Positions 1 through 11,341 of a DNA stretch of 64,000 bases are shown here, piece after piece. Within the stretch, counting starts at the first letter, position 1. Every line of letters starts with the position of its first letter. This DNA is from Diplocarpon mali (taxonomy: Eukaryota; Ascomycota; Leotiomycetes; Helotiales; Drepanopezizaceae). The translations under genes and the position numbers were made by a program. The stretch covers positions 248,001 to 312,000 of the forward strand of contig JAENRP010000009.1 of assembly GCA_024741835.1 (NCBI GenBank), written 5' to 3'. The notes under the pieces are model-generated. The model did not search any database and was not told where the DNA came from. It saw only the letters and a program-made list of their open reading frames with translations.

Positions 1-2485
1 TCTTGAGGATCCCTGGTAACGAGAATCGCATTCCATCACTCTGAACCGGCATCATTGAAACCGACTTGGGGCTCAGATGCTACGAACGGTCGTCCTTCGC
101 AGATTATGGTGTGAACCACGGTCGTCTTTGATCCGGACCCTGAATCAGAAAGCAGCACAGAGTCTCTTGGCCTGGCTCAAGCTGATAACTGGCTCGAAGG
201 GAGTGCTTTCAACAAAAGTTGGCCTCGAGTCGGGCTGGTGCTATCGATTCAGCTCTCGGCATCCCGATGAGAAGTCCTGTCGTCTTTTCTAAGATGAATG
301 CATGCAAACGTCCTGTGGTGGAACTTCTCTGCAGCCAGAAGTATGACAGCTTCTAGCGCTGAAGGGGAAGATCCGCGCTATCGCCTCGTAGCTCGGGAAG
401 CACACAGCTGTTCTGAAATTTGTATGAAACCTAAACTGGGTTCTCGAGATCCATGTGTGAGTCTGAATCAGGATGCACTGTCCTCCAACGCCCACGGTTT
501 CCTGGGATGGACAGCTTGCTCAAGATGAACAGAGGTCAGCAATCGTCATTTGAAAAAATCTGGTCAAACACTGCCGCAACGTTAGGACGAATAATCTTGA
601 GAAGCCTGTCATGGTTGTCGTGAAACGTTGTCACTGGGGTTACTCGCACCAACCCCCCTATTGCAGTTGCAGTTGGAGTGCAGATGTGGTGGACCTTGCA
701 GCGAGAGTGCCGCTGCAGAACATCTGGAGATGGCCTACCCTGTCTGATTTGACCCCCAGAAGCAGCTCAGCCAAATGAAGCTTGATATGATCAGTATCAT
801 CCTATGCGGTGGCCTTCTCCAAAATCCTGTGGCGCTCCTTGCAGCATGCCTTTACCTTTAGTGGAGTCGCTTATCGAGAATCCTCTCCTCCAAGCAATTC
901 TCGTCCTGGCCGCCAAGTGACTGGGCATTATGCACTGCTAGGTGCTACCGCATCTCGTCCTTGTTGGAGCTTGGATTGAGAAAACATCTGTGATTCGAAG
1001 TGGCTGGTTGGTCTCTAGCCTCACGGCCTTCCAGACAAGCACAAATATTTATGGCAGCCAGGATGGCGGCCATTGGCTGGATCCTGGACTACAACAGGGC
1101 CGAGTTTGCTTTCTAGTTGCCTGAGATATCATGGACGGTGGGTTGCGACCAAAGGCGGATGTGGCTCTGGAGTCCTGTATGAGAGTTATGGCAGGGGCAC
1201 GAAGCGGTCAAGATCAGCCCTAGAACTTGCGTCTCGAAGAGCGGTAGTCGTTTGATCTAAATAGCACTGAAGAATCGGAGGCAAAGATCGACTCCTGCAG
1301 GCTTTTACTCCAGATACGCTGCGCAGAATGCGTTGATGATTCCCTGCATATCTGCATCGGATTGAGGGATTATACCTTTCGGGGCCCCGGTGATACTCTC
1401 ACGACGAGGGTCGCATTTGTTAGTTCATGAGCTGCCCGGGTGGGACAAAGGCGCGTTTGCTGTTTGTTGCACGATCGCCGCTTGGAGGGTGGAGCTTCTG
1501 TAGAGTTTGTTTGCTTCTCCATCATGCCTCTCCGCTGAGTTCTGTCAAATGTACAGGACTGTGCCTCTGGGCCGAACAAGCAAGGCTTCTCGGCTCAATT
1601 CCCCGGGGTCGACGGGGGACGGCTGTCAGACGCTGAGAGAGGAGATCCATGGCCAGGTCCGGAGTTGTGGCAATTGTGCTCCGTCCCAAAGCGGCCAAGC
1701 CAGGAGATGCTGGATCGATGCTGGCATGATGCTGATGCTGATGCTGATGCTGGCGACGGTGATGGTTGTCTGGACAGGCTCCGAGACTGCTGCTGCCCAG
1801 TCCAAACAGCCACATCTTCCCTGCCAGCCGGATCCAAGTTTCAAGCGTCGAGACAGTCTCGCCGGCCCCAGGCACTCGGTATACCACTCGACCGGGGCGT
1901 GTTCTCTCCATGGCTTCTCAGCCCGCCAGGGGACGGCGAGAAAAGATGAGCTTGGTCTCGTCGAAAGCCTTCTGCCAGGTCGTCGTAGGTTTCTGTTTGT
2001 CCTATCTGCCGAGCATGGCGAGGATCATTTGTGGCCTGATCGGTAGTAGCCGTGTAAAGGGTCCGCTTGGCAGCCATGCAGCCGCCCGCTTGCAACAGTC
2101 TCTGTGTGCTGGGCCCAGATGCAAATGCAATCGTCGAGCTAATCTACAGAGGCTGGACGACCCAAGATTCTCCAAGATCGATCACTTGTCACAGTGCGGA
2201 GAGGAACCCCTCTTACGTGGTCGTTGGGAGCAAACTCTGGCCGAGGCGCTCTCGTCGTTACACACCTATAATACGTGCTATCGGCTTCCCATATCCACGC
2301 TGCTTCAGACTTTTGCAACACCTCCCGACTCTCTTTGCCATAGCTGTGTTTCCTCTCGTCAACTCAGCGCGCCCTCTGCTTGTCCCGACACCGATCGTCT
2401 TTCGGAAAGGTATGGTCAGGCTCTCTCCCAATCCCGCGCCCTGATCCCATCACGATCCGGAATCCTGACAAGTCTTCTTCTCCAG
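1..2485. other. Non-coding stretch upstream of the Zn2Cys6 gene
   Basis: I see no convincing gene here. The open frames are short or overlap one another on both strands and carry no recognisable motif. A hexanucleotide/trinucleotide microsatellite (gatgct units) lies at about 1727-1754 and explains the longest overlapping frames. The last few hundred bases are pyrimidine-rich and probably hold the promoter and 5' leader of the regulator that starts at 2486. Confidence 0.5.
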
Positions 2486-4086
2486 ATGGTTCGCGTTGGA
2501 TCATACGGCGGCTACCAGGAAGACGAGGAGACTACCTTTCGCCGCTACAGCTCTCGTGGACACGCCTACCCCCTGAGCCATGATCGAGAGTATAATTCAA
2601 CTTCGAACCAGGCCGTCTACCCGGGTTCTCGCAGTCATCACCCCTCCCCGAGTGAACCTCGAACCATCGAGCGTTCTCCGGAGAGGGACTCAAACTCCCG
2701 CCCCAGAAGCCGGATCCCCGTTGCCGTGAGTACTTGAAGAGAGGACCGCATTCACGGGATCAAGGGATTTGCTGATGCAGTGTTTAGTGTGGTCGATGCC
2801 GGAAGCGAAAAATCCGATGCAGTGGCGATACAGGCACCGGTGAACCATGTACCAACTGCAAGAATGCGGGCAACGAACAATGCCAGTTCTTGAGGGTGAC
2901 GACCGCCGGCCATTTTGATTCTGCATCTGACGCTGACTTGCTCCCGTAGGTCTCATCTGAACCGGCTCAGATGAAAAACGAGTGCGCCAACGGGTACGAC
3001 TACAATGCTTCGGGTGGTGCAGCAGCCTCCCGCCTCAACTGCCGCATGATGCCTTTCGCTCCTCAATTCGGGGCTCAATCCGCTCCTCTGCCTCTCGATG
3101 GATATCAGTATCGGAACGGCTCCATGTCCGCGTACCAGTACCCGGTCAAGCCATACTATCAAATGCCGTCGTTTGGCGACTTTGGCGACGAGAATGTGGA
3201 CTACGGTCTCCAGGGTCAACTCATCGGAGCCGATCAGATGGGCCTTGGGTCCAACTACATCACATCCGCTTCTACGAGGGGCTGGACCCCAGCTCCTCAA
3301 GTTCCCAAAACCCCACTGTATATCGAGCAGTCCGAAGCACCTTACAGCCACGGCCAAGTTCCAATGCCGTTCCACCACGCCCCCAGCTACCCCCTCCGAA
3401 CCCAGGTGAACCCCGACCCCAAGACCATGCCCATGAACGGAATGGGTGCCTCACTCCCACCTCCGGTCAACGCAAGCGTTGACCGTATGCTGCCATTCCC
3501 AGCTAGCAACACCGGCCGGCCAGCACAGATGGGATCCCTTCTTAGGTCCTCTGATGGCCTCCCTTCAGCCACCACTCTGCAATCGCAACAATTTAGTGAT
3601 TACAGCTTCATGCGCAGCGACCGGAACCCAAGCAGCAACAACGCGTCGTCTGAGAACGCCTCGGTGTCGTCCAGCTCCTACCTCCCGGCATCAAGTACAA
3701 GCCCGGAGTCTCTCTCTCCCTCGTCGCATATGGCGTACGGCGCGCACCCACCGAGCTCCTCGGGCCACCCGAGCTCCGAGAGCGACGTATACACGCCTCC
3801 CAGCCACGATGGTATCAGCGCGGGCTCTGACTCATCATCATACGCCCATAACCGCGGCAGCGACGGCTCCAAGCGAGATTCCCAGGGCAGTCAGGAATCG
3901 AGTGGGCACGGTTCACTTCCGTCGATGAATGGCCAGCAAGGCCTTCTGGTAAATGGCCATAGGTATCACTACGTCCCGATGATGGGGTATTCCGGCCAAA
4001 ACAACTATGGACCGGTGCCGCCGATCATCCACCACCCAACCCCTGTATCTCGACACTCGATCGCAGTTGGCGCGGACCACGAGTGA
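2486..4086 (+). CDS. Zn2Cys6 (Gal4-type) transcription factor
   Basis: Three exons are inferred: 2486-2725, 2788-2895 and 2950-4086, giving 494 residues. Both introns (62 and 54 nt) have GT..AG ends and keep the frame in phase 0. Exon 2 encodes almost exactly the zinc cluster: CGRCRKRKIRC at residues 81-91, followed by C101, C104 and C112, which is CX2CX6CX9CX2CX7C. Such clusters bind two zinc ions and contact DNA through the basic stretch between the second and third cysteines. The rest is low-complexity sequence rich in Ser, Pro, Tyr and Gly. I see no fungal-specific transcription factor middle domain, so this is a compact regulator. The ATG at 2486 is chosen because the protein-like sequence begins there, although the frame stays open upstream. 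The target genes are unknown and I do not recognise a named orthologue. It stands alone, with long non-coding flanks. Confidence 0.9.
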
Positions 4087-7000
4087 TGGCCATCTCTTGC
4101 GATTCCATCCTCCTCGCCTCGGGGGATTCGCTTTCAGTTCAGTAATGGTACGGGCTCTACAAGTCTGCGTGGGCGGACAAGGTGTTTAGGGGAATGCCCT
4201 GTTTCGGTTTACTTTTTTTTCTTTAGGCGAAAACAAAAGGAGACGGGTTTGGGGTAAGACAAAAATGTTTTCTTCTTTTTTCTCTTTTCTCTCTCTCGAC
4301 AAGAAGTCTGGACAGGGACCAAGACCTAGATGCGATTCTTCCTCTCGTCTATTTGACGCTTCGATGCTACTCTTGCCTGTATGTAAAATATACTTATGCA
4401 ACTTGTTTTCGTTGCGTTGATAGAGGTGCCCAGACAACGGATGCCATGGTCGGCGGCGTGAGTGGTAGTTGATGGTGTGATAGGCCGGGTTCCGATGGCG
4501 GAGTAGATGGCAGTTGATCTCACTGGCTATCGATTCCTCGTCAGATGGCGCGACTGGGAAGGCTTCATGGAAGTGGTGTTCTCGTGATCGTGTAATTCGT
4601 CTGGTGTAAATATTCAATATCATGGGTAACGCGCAGGTGTTACTCCCCGAATATCCCACGTCATCGCAATACTAACTCGCAATCTCCGCTCCTACGATCG
4701 AATCCTCCATCGCACGAGCCAGGGCTTGAGCTGATGGGGGGTCCGAAGGGAGGGGAGCTTTTCAAGTTTCTTCCGCGTCGTACCGCATTGGCTCTCCAGG
4801 TAACTATTCTGTACGCATTCTGGGCCTGCCAGTTCCAACGCCTAGACTCATCTCGTCCCATCCGGACTCGCTACGGGGCCGACTGCCCGTGCCAATCAAC
4901 AAGTTGATCGGACTGCAGGCACATTCTCATCCCAACCCACCGCGGTGCCCGCCGTGCGCCAGCCGAGCACAGCTTGCACCGGCAGCCTTCCGAGCCTGCG
5001 GCGACGGGGATCAAGATGACTGACGGGCCCTGTCGAGATCAAGGGAGACGCCTTTGCGCCACGGGCACCCGAGCCAGCCGCCCAAAGTCCTGGTCTGCTC
5101 CGCGCGCGCATCCCCGGGCTCGCGTCGTCGAGCCCGGCCGTCTCGTCTTCGGGCCAGGTCTTGGTCTCGCCCAGCTGCGCGGCAGCCCCGAATCCCAGCG
5201 GCGTCGCGCGTGCGGCGGGCGCGAGGGCGAGGGCGAGGGCGAGGGCGAGGGCATCGCGCCGAAGCTCCGCGTGCGATGTCCCTTCGCGCTCCGCGTGCGG
5301 TGTGACCGGCGCGGCCGTCGAGGATGTGGAGGTTGTCCATGCGTCGGGGGCAGCGCCGCGACGAAACGAGCGAGACGCGAGGGCTGGGGTGCCACCTCTC
5401 CCGCAGGCTGGACGCGATGGTCGGGAAAGCTGTCGTGGGGAGAGTCTCCAGCTGAGGTCGTGTTCCGCATCGCCGCGCCGGCAGGGCTGCCACGCGCCAG
5501 AACGATGGTTTCGTGGCCCGGCTGATTCTCTGTCTGGTCACGCCCAAACATCCGAGCTCAGATCAGAGAAGAATCGCTCCCTGCTCTGTCAAGCTCAAGG
5601 CTCTCATATAAGAGCAGCGCAGAGTCGTGCGCGGAGCCTTGCGCCTAGAATCGGCCCAGACGGACTGATCCTGCCATCCTGATTAGAAGATCAAGTTCCT
5701 CTTGGATTCAGCACTTGTCCTTCTGCTATTCTCCAGCTTCCCGGTCGTCATCAAGGTGCCGAGCTACGGAGGGGCGAGCTTTGAGCTGAAACTCGAAGCA
5801 GGGCGAAGCAAGATCTGGGGAAGCTTGACGCTTGAGCCAACGTGCGAATACTCCGTGGGCTATTGCTACCAGATGGTACAGGAGTCATCACAACCATCCG
5901 CTTCTTCCCTGCTCGAGCCGTTGCAAGAGGATGCCTGCGTTTGTCAGCTGGAACTGATCTCAACCCGAGCAGACGGTCTCTCCGCTCTGCCCCGCAACCC
6001 ACGAGAAGGCATGCTTGCTACTGCGAAAGCGCAATCAGGAGCCATCAAACACCGGTCGCGGGGTGGAGAGCGCGCAGCTCTCCCCCCTTTGCTGCCGCTG
6101 GGAAACCGAGCACAGTGCCTGCTACCCCTGCCACCTGCGAGCCTACACGGTCCGATACTCTCCCATGCCACCCTTCCGCTCGCAAATGTATCGGCACACT
6201 TGGAGTCCTAGCAGCAGGGCTCAAGTCCGGGATCCTGATGCGGCTGGCCATCGAGAAGAGGGGCGTGCTTCCGGAGACGTGAGGTTCGAGGGGTCAATAC
6301 TCACGAGAATGTTGCGGGAATCCATGAGTCGGCGCGAAACATCGTCGGGTTGGAGGGGTTCCACGGCCTTTGATGGGTGGCTCGAGAGACTCCGAGGAGG
6401 AGAAGGTTAGGCCAGCATCTGCAAGCCTGCTCGGGGAGAGATACATGGTCGGCCGAGGGTGGAATCTGCTTGATGGGTGGTTCAGAATCACAGAGACGCT
6501 GGAGGATGGCGAGTAGTCTCGAGTTCCGCTCTGGCTGAAGTCGCCTGTTGCAAGTCATCCTGCTCGCCGATCCGATGTCTGCGCTCTGTGGCCCGCTGCC
6601 GGAAGACCACGACTCCCAAGAAACGGCAGGGATTATCAGGTTTGGAGCAGCACCGAGGGACTGGAAACATCTGCGGGGATCGTCGAGATCCAAAGTGGCC
6701 GGATCGGCTGCGGGATCTGGCGTAAGTTTGATTGATCGCACTGTGTGTTCCTGATGCGCCGCACTGGTGATAGGGTGGTGGGAAGAGGGAGAGAGTGCTC
6801 ATGGCCGGAACGCTGCGAGTTGAACTCTTCGTAACGGTGGAGTTTCAGAGGCCAAAGAACTAGTAGCCTCTCCTCCCTCCCCTTCTACTTGGCCGGCGTC
6901 TCTATATGTTCGGTTGTCGGGATAGGAATAATCATGGCGACCATGCACTTGTCAAATATACGCCCCCGTGGGCATGATACGTTGGTGAGGCACCAGCCAA

Positions 7001-8111
7001 CAAGGGACTCGGGTTGCCCTCTCTATTCTTGACCCATAGCGACTTGGTAATGCAGGTCTCCGGCGTGCAGCGTCTATGAGGCGGCGCTGTGAGCACCCGG
7101 TCTCTGGACGCAAGCAATCTCAGGATAGACCCGGTGCAAGGCGTGTAGAGATCGGAAAAAGAGTCATGGAAATCAGCCGGGCCTGAGCAAGAGCGCCACG
7201 AGTCCGAGAAAAGCTGGTCAAGATAAATATCCGGCGACGATGGCGCGGAGGCTTGGACCGGGTGGATCTTGTTGCGGTGCGCACCCTCCTCTCGCTAGAT
7301 ACACAGCGGGCAGCCACTGTGGGTAAGCCGTCGACGCTGGACAGCCGCTCCTCCAGAGCTGCAGACGTCGGGGGGCCAGAGCCAGCAACGTCACTGAACG
7401 ATGGATCTGCCGCAGCAGAACGGGAACGAAGCATCCTGTGAAGCAGCTTGAGTCGCAGGCGACGATCGAAACGCCGCGGCCGGCTCCCACGAGCCAAGAT
7501 CCAGGGTGCCGGGCGGGGGGGGTTTGGCTGCATGTTTTGATCGGCTGGGAAAATAGCCGAGTGCCTAAGCGAGTCTCAGGGGCTGCGGCCTGTGCTTGGC
7601 CAGGCACGTCGCACGCTCTCGGCATCTGGTGCGCACGACCCCGTGAGGACGGTCGGGCCAGTTCGGGTGGTGTGTCGGCTCGGTGCCGTTGCAACCTGTC
7701 GCCCTGTGCCGTGAGAGCGCAGTGCCGGCTGGAGGAGAGATTTCTGGAGAGGCGACAGCTTGCCTGTGTATGTGGGGCGGGGGCTTGATTGCCGCCAGGA
7801 AGCCCGCGCCCATCGTCATTGCGCGTCGGGAGATGCACGGGGTGACCGGGCTGCGACGAGACCGACGGGTGGGAATCACATCGGCCAACAACTCACCTGT
7901 TCGGAGGATATGTCGCAGTCGCTGACTGCTGGGACGTGCCAAGTACAGCGATGTTTCTGAGGGGGGAGGGCCGGGCCCATGTAAGTGACAGATTCTTAAG
8001 GTGTAGATTCTATGTTTATGGAGCTGCAGGAGGTATATACAAGGGACGGTTACATAAGCACAATCCTTGTATATTCTAACAGTAAGACCGGGAGAACGAA
8101 TAGGCGAGATC
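4087..8111. other. Long stretch without a recognisable gene
   Basis: The first 550 bases are probably the 3' UTR and terminator region of the Zn2Cys6 gene. The remainder has GC-rich overlapping frames on both strands but no motif, splice pattern or consistent reading frame. A hexanucleotide repeat (gagggc, about 5 units) lies at 5222-5252. A TATA-like catataagagc occurs at about 5607, but no gene follows it convincingly. An unrecognised long non-coding RNA cannot be excluded. Confidence 0.4.
5222..5252. repeat. (gagggc)n microsatellite
   Basis: About five perfect copies of a six-base unit lie in a GC-rich stretch. They create Arg-Ala and Gly-Glu repeats in the overlapping frames, which should not be read as protein. 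Confidence 0.8.
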
Positions 8112-9050
8112 TCAGGCCTGTGACAGCTTCGGCGGTCCGGGGCGCTTGGAAGTCACTCTTCGCATCTCGATAGGAGAATCACGATTTCTCTTCGTATGGC
8201 GATGGCTACCCCAATCAGTAGACCTAGTGAACTCACTGGAACAGTGGCGGAAAGATCTGCTGAGAATTCTAGCTTCCGGGTGCTCGTAGCTCGCAAGGAC
8301 CATGTCGCTTTGAATCGCCGCAGAATGGGTTTGCTCCCCCAGCGCATCAAAGTACAACAGAGTGGTATCAAAATCGGCCGGAAAATCTCCAAATCATGAG
8401 TGGGTTTCTATCTCCGACGTCCTGTGTACATCGCGCCATAGGTCAAATGATACTTCGTAGCTGGTATATGTCGTAATGCCAACTGCCAGCTTCGCGAAAT
8501 GATCTGACGAGTGTGGAAACCCTCCGTCTGCAACTGCTGCACGTGTCGAGCGCAGTCTTTGATTCGCACGTGGGCCCATCTCTCCGTCCGAAAAACTCGC
8601 CCCAGAAACCAACGTCAGAAGCGAAGCAAAACCACAGTGATACTTTGGCTGATGTCGGAGTCTCGTCAAGAACGAGCCCTAACCGAACACCCTTCGACTT
8701 ACCAAGATCTGATATTTGCTGAAGGATGCGATGGATTACTTCGTTCTGTCGATGAGATTCTGCACTCCTGTGTTGTGGGCTCGAAGTTGGCTCTCATCCG
8801 AAAGCGAGTCAACTGTACAGTGCGAAATGTTCTGCTCGGAAATATTCGTCAAATCAGTAAGCCAGAGAAACGACTGCCTCTTGCAATTCTGGGAAGTCAA
8901 CTGCGCACGTGTCGGTCAGCGAGCCGGTGGCTCATGGTTGAGGACGAGCCGGATCTCGTTCTGTGTGTTCTCTGAGACTTGGGCGTTGTGCTGGTGCTCC
9001 GAAAAGGCTCTCGACTCCTATTTGAATTCGTTGTGGCTCGTCTAGAGCTA
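8112..9050 (-). pseudogene. Possible decayed gene, frames broken
   Basis: On the minus strand several stretches read like protein but lie in different frames with stops between them. Examples are a segment near 9010-8950 (NTQNEIRLVLNHEPPAR, then stop), one near 8905-8735 (LTDLTNISEQN ... NTGVQNLIDRT, then stop), one near 8770-8460 (VIHRILQQISDLGKSKG onward), and one near 8390-8240 (TTLLYFDALGEQTHS). The changes of frame occur without convincing introns between them. A decayed or heavily mis-spliced gene would explain this, but chance open frames at about 50% GC are a real alternative. I recognise no family. Confidence 0.25.
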
Positions 9051-9539
9051 GCCCGAACCTCTGACGCCCAATCCCCGCTGGTTTTTATATGGACGCACGT
9101 AGATATCGTGAATTGATAACATTGAAACATGGCAACCTTCAGCAACTTGAAGGTTGTACGCAAGTACAGCACAATACAGCCAATCCCGTAGCGAGGGTGT
9201 TCACCAGGAGGCTAAGGTATGTCGCCAGAGCATCCATAAATGTTTAAAATGATTTGGTGCCCCCCTCCTCCCCCTCCTCCCCTCTACTTGATGTGAGGCT
9301 TTGAATGGCCAACGCAGGGAGTTCGGCATCGTGGCAGCAATCGCGAAGACATCAGCATTTGATGCTCGAAGGGTTACCGGCGTACAAGTGGGCCTGTCCA
9401 CAGTACGAGAACCAGAAGAGTCGGAGACGCTTTAGGTTCCGGACCAGTCCCGCTGTACCGTGGGCAAAGAGAAGTCCAACTACTAGGACGAGAACTAAGG
9501 ATCATGATTGCCTCCTGAGTAGTACTCGAGAGCGCCCAC

Positions 9540-10759
9540 GTTCAACTCAGGAGGCGGGAAGAATTGTGAGGGGCATAGTATCCCATCAGCCTATTGACAT
9601 GTCGAATAAATAACAAGACTTGGAGAGCACTCACTGGGAAACATGAGCTGATGTCAAAGCTGGAAAAGCTCGTAACCCTTCTTCCTAACAACAGATATGC
9701 TAAGTAGAGCGAGGATACAGACAAGACTGAGAGCATCAATGCCACTCCAACCAAGTAAAGCTGCAGTACAAGCTTGGAAAGTCTTTGGAATGGCGTCGGG
9801 ACCAAGGGCAGCCGCGCCATCATCTTGCTGTGCTTGGAGATTTACCGACCTTTCGTATATGATAATTTTCGTCTCAGCTGAGCAAACAGGGCGATGAGCA
9901 ACAACACACCCAGTCGAATGCTCAATGGTGATCGGTGTGATGAATCCGATTGCAACGATCGATAGAATGATATGGAGTATCCGGGGCAGATCCCAATTGT
10001 CAAATCTTGATACATAGGAAGATTTCCATGCAAGAGCTGACAGTCTCCCCAGCATACTGCGGGGCAGGTCCGGAGTCAATGTTATATACTTGTATATACC
10101 CAGGGGCAAAGAAACAACTCTGGATCAGAGCTGAAGCAAGACCGTCAAGCGTAACGAGAATATACAAACTTCAGTACCCAAAAGAAAAATGTAGACGCCG
10201 GCGGACGTCCAGGCCACTACCACATCCCGTCCGGATCTCTAGGCAGAGATCAAGCTGACACAACGGGATATGGAGAGACTTACATGTCTGTATTGTACTT
10301 GCGTCAAATACTTGCCCGATTGCCGGGTTCCAGAAGCAATCTGCATCGAGATCATCAGAGCAACAGGCATAAGACAGGGCCTTCAACAGACCAATACGTA
10401 CACGTCAAGTCTCCTTCTACCAATGGCATAGACTTGCTCTAATCTTCGCGCTCTTCCTTTGTCTTCTTGTCAGACTCGCCCGACGAAATCTTCCTTCCCC
10501 TCACAATAGCTACAAAATCATCTCGAGGGACTTGCGACTCGTCGGTTCCCGCCACACTTCGCAGGAAAGCATGCCTTTGAGCATTGTCTAGATCTGCATT
10601 ATGCCAATCACTAGTCCTGGATTCTGGTGCAACTTCTTGGTGAATCTCATCCGACTTCTGCTCCACTTCGTCATGTTCGGCCACGCCGTTGCCGTTCTTG
10701 AACAGGTCCCTCAGAAACCCGCTGAATACTTTGCCCGATAGATGAAGATCGTTAACCAT
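9540..10759 (-). pseudogene. Putative multi-exon membrane protein, structure unresolved
   Basis: The minus strand begins with an ATG frame of 106 codons at 10759-10439, which is hydrophilic (MVNDLHLSGKVFSGF at its start). It is followed by a frame containing SYACCSDDLDADCFWNP (about 10375-10325) and then strongly hydrophobic segments: VVVAWTSAGVYIFLLG (about 10220-10170), ILHIILSIVAIGF (about 9990-9950) and LVLQLYLVGVALML (about 9770-9725). A TGA interrupts the frame near 10125, and no splice arrangement I tried keeps the whole chain open. The hydrophobic pattern suggests a polytopic membrane protein, either decayed or with introns I could not place. The 106-codon frame could be a separate small gene. 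Family not recognised. Confidence 0.35.
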
Positions 10760-11341
10760 GACTGGATTGGAGTACTGCCGAGGTTTGCAACGGCTTCGAC
10801 GCCATGTTAATCATCTATGCGTGCGCCCAGTCGACCCAGGCGACGAGGGTTGAAATGCAGAGCCAGTGGCCGCTCAGCCTCCCTGCAACTATCGAGTGTC
10901 GGCAGCGACAATTACAAGGACAAGATCACGCGTTACGGGAGAAATTCCAAGCCCGAAGGTTGTTAGTCGCTGCCCACCCCGCTTCCAAAGCGAAATGTAG
11001 ACACCTAGAATGTGTTCCAAGAGCTAGACTGCCAGCAAAGGTGCGATGTTTCAGTGACCAAGACTTCTTTACCCCAATAAAGTGCTTGATAACATATTAC
11101 TCGCATACTTGATCGATAAATCGGAAACTTCCTGGGCTTCCTGGTCTTGGTGATCCGATCGGAATGCAGAGCTTACGTTGCCACACCTGGTACGATCAAT
11201 TTTTTGATTCATATTTTTGATTGAGCTCAAGTTCCTGATGCCAAGTTCTGGAGTACAACTTGCCTATTGGCAAGAGATCGCAAAAAAACCGGCGATGTAC
11301 CCCGAGCCGTGACCCCCAACCATGCAAGCAATCAAATTCTC
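10760..11341. other. Intergenic; 3' side of the RACK1 gene
   Basis: No gene is seen. The bases next to 11341 are probably the 3' UTR of the minus-strand RACK1 gene. Confidence 0.5.

Noticed and set aside
4186..4659. 157-codon minus-strand frame
   Set aside because: It lies in the 3' region of the Zn2Cys6 gene, is low in complexity and has no motif; best explained as a composition shadow of the UTR.
5011..5682. Several 170-180 codon frames on both strands
   Set aside because: They coincide with a GC-rich stretch and a gagggc microsatellite, and all overlap each other; no consistent coding signal.
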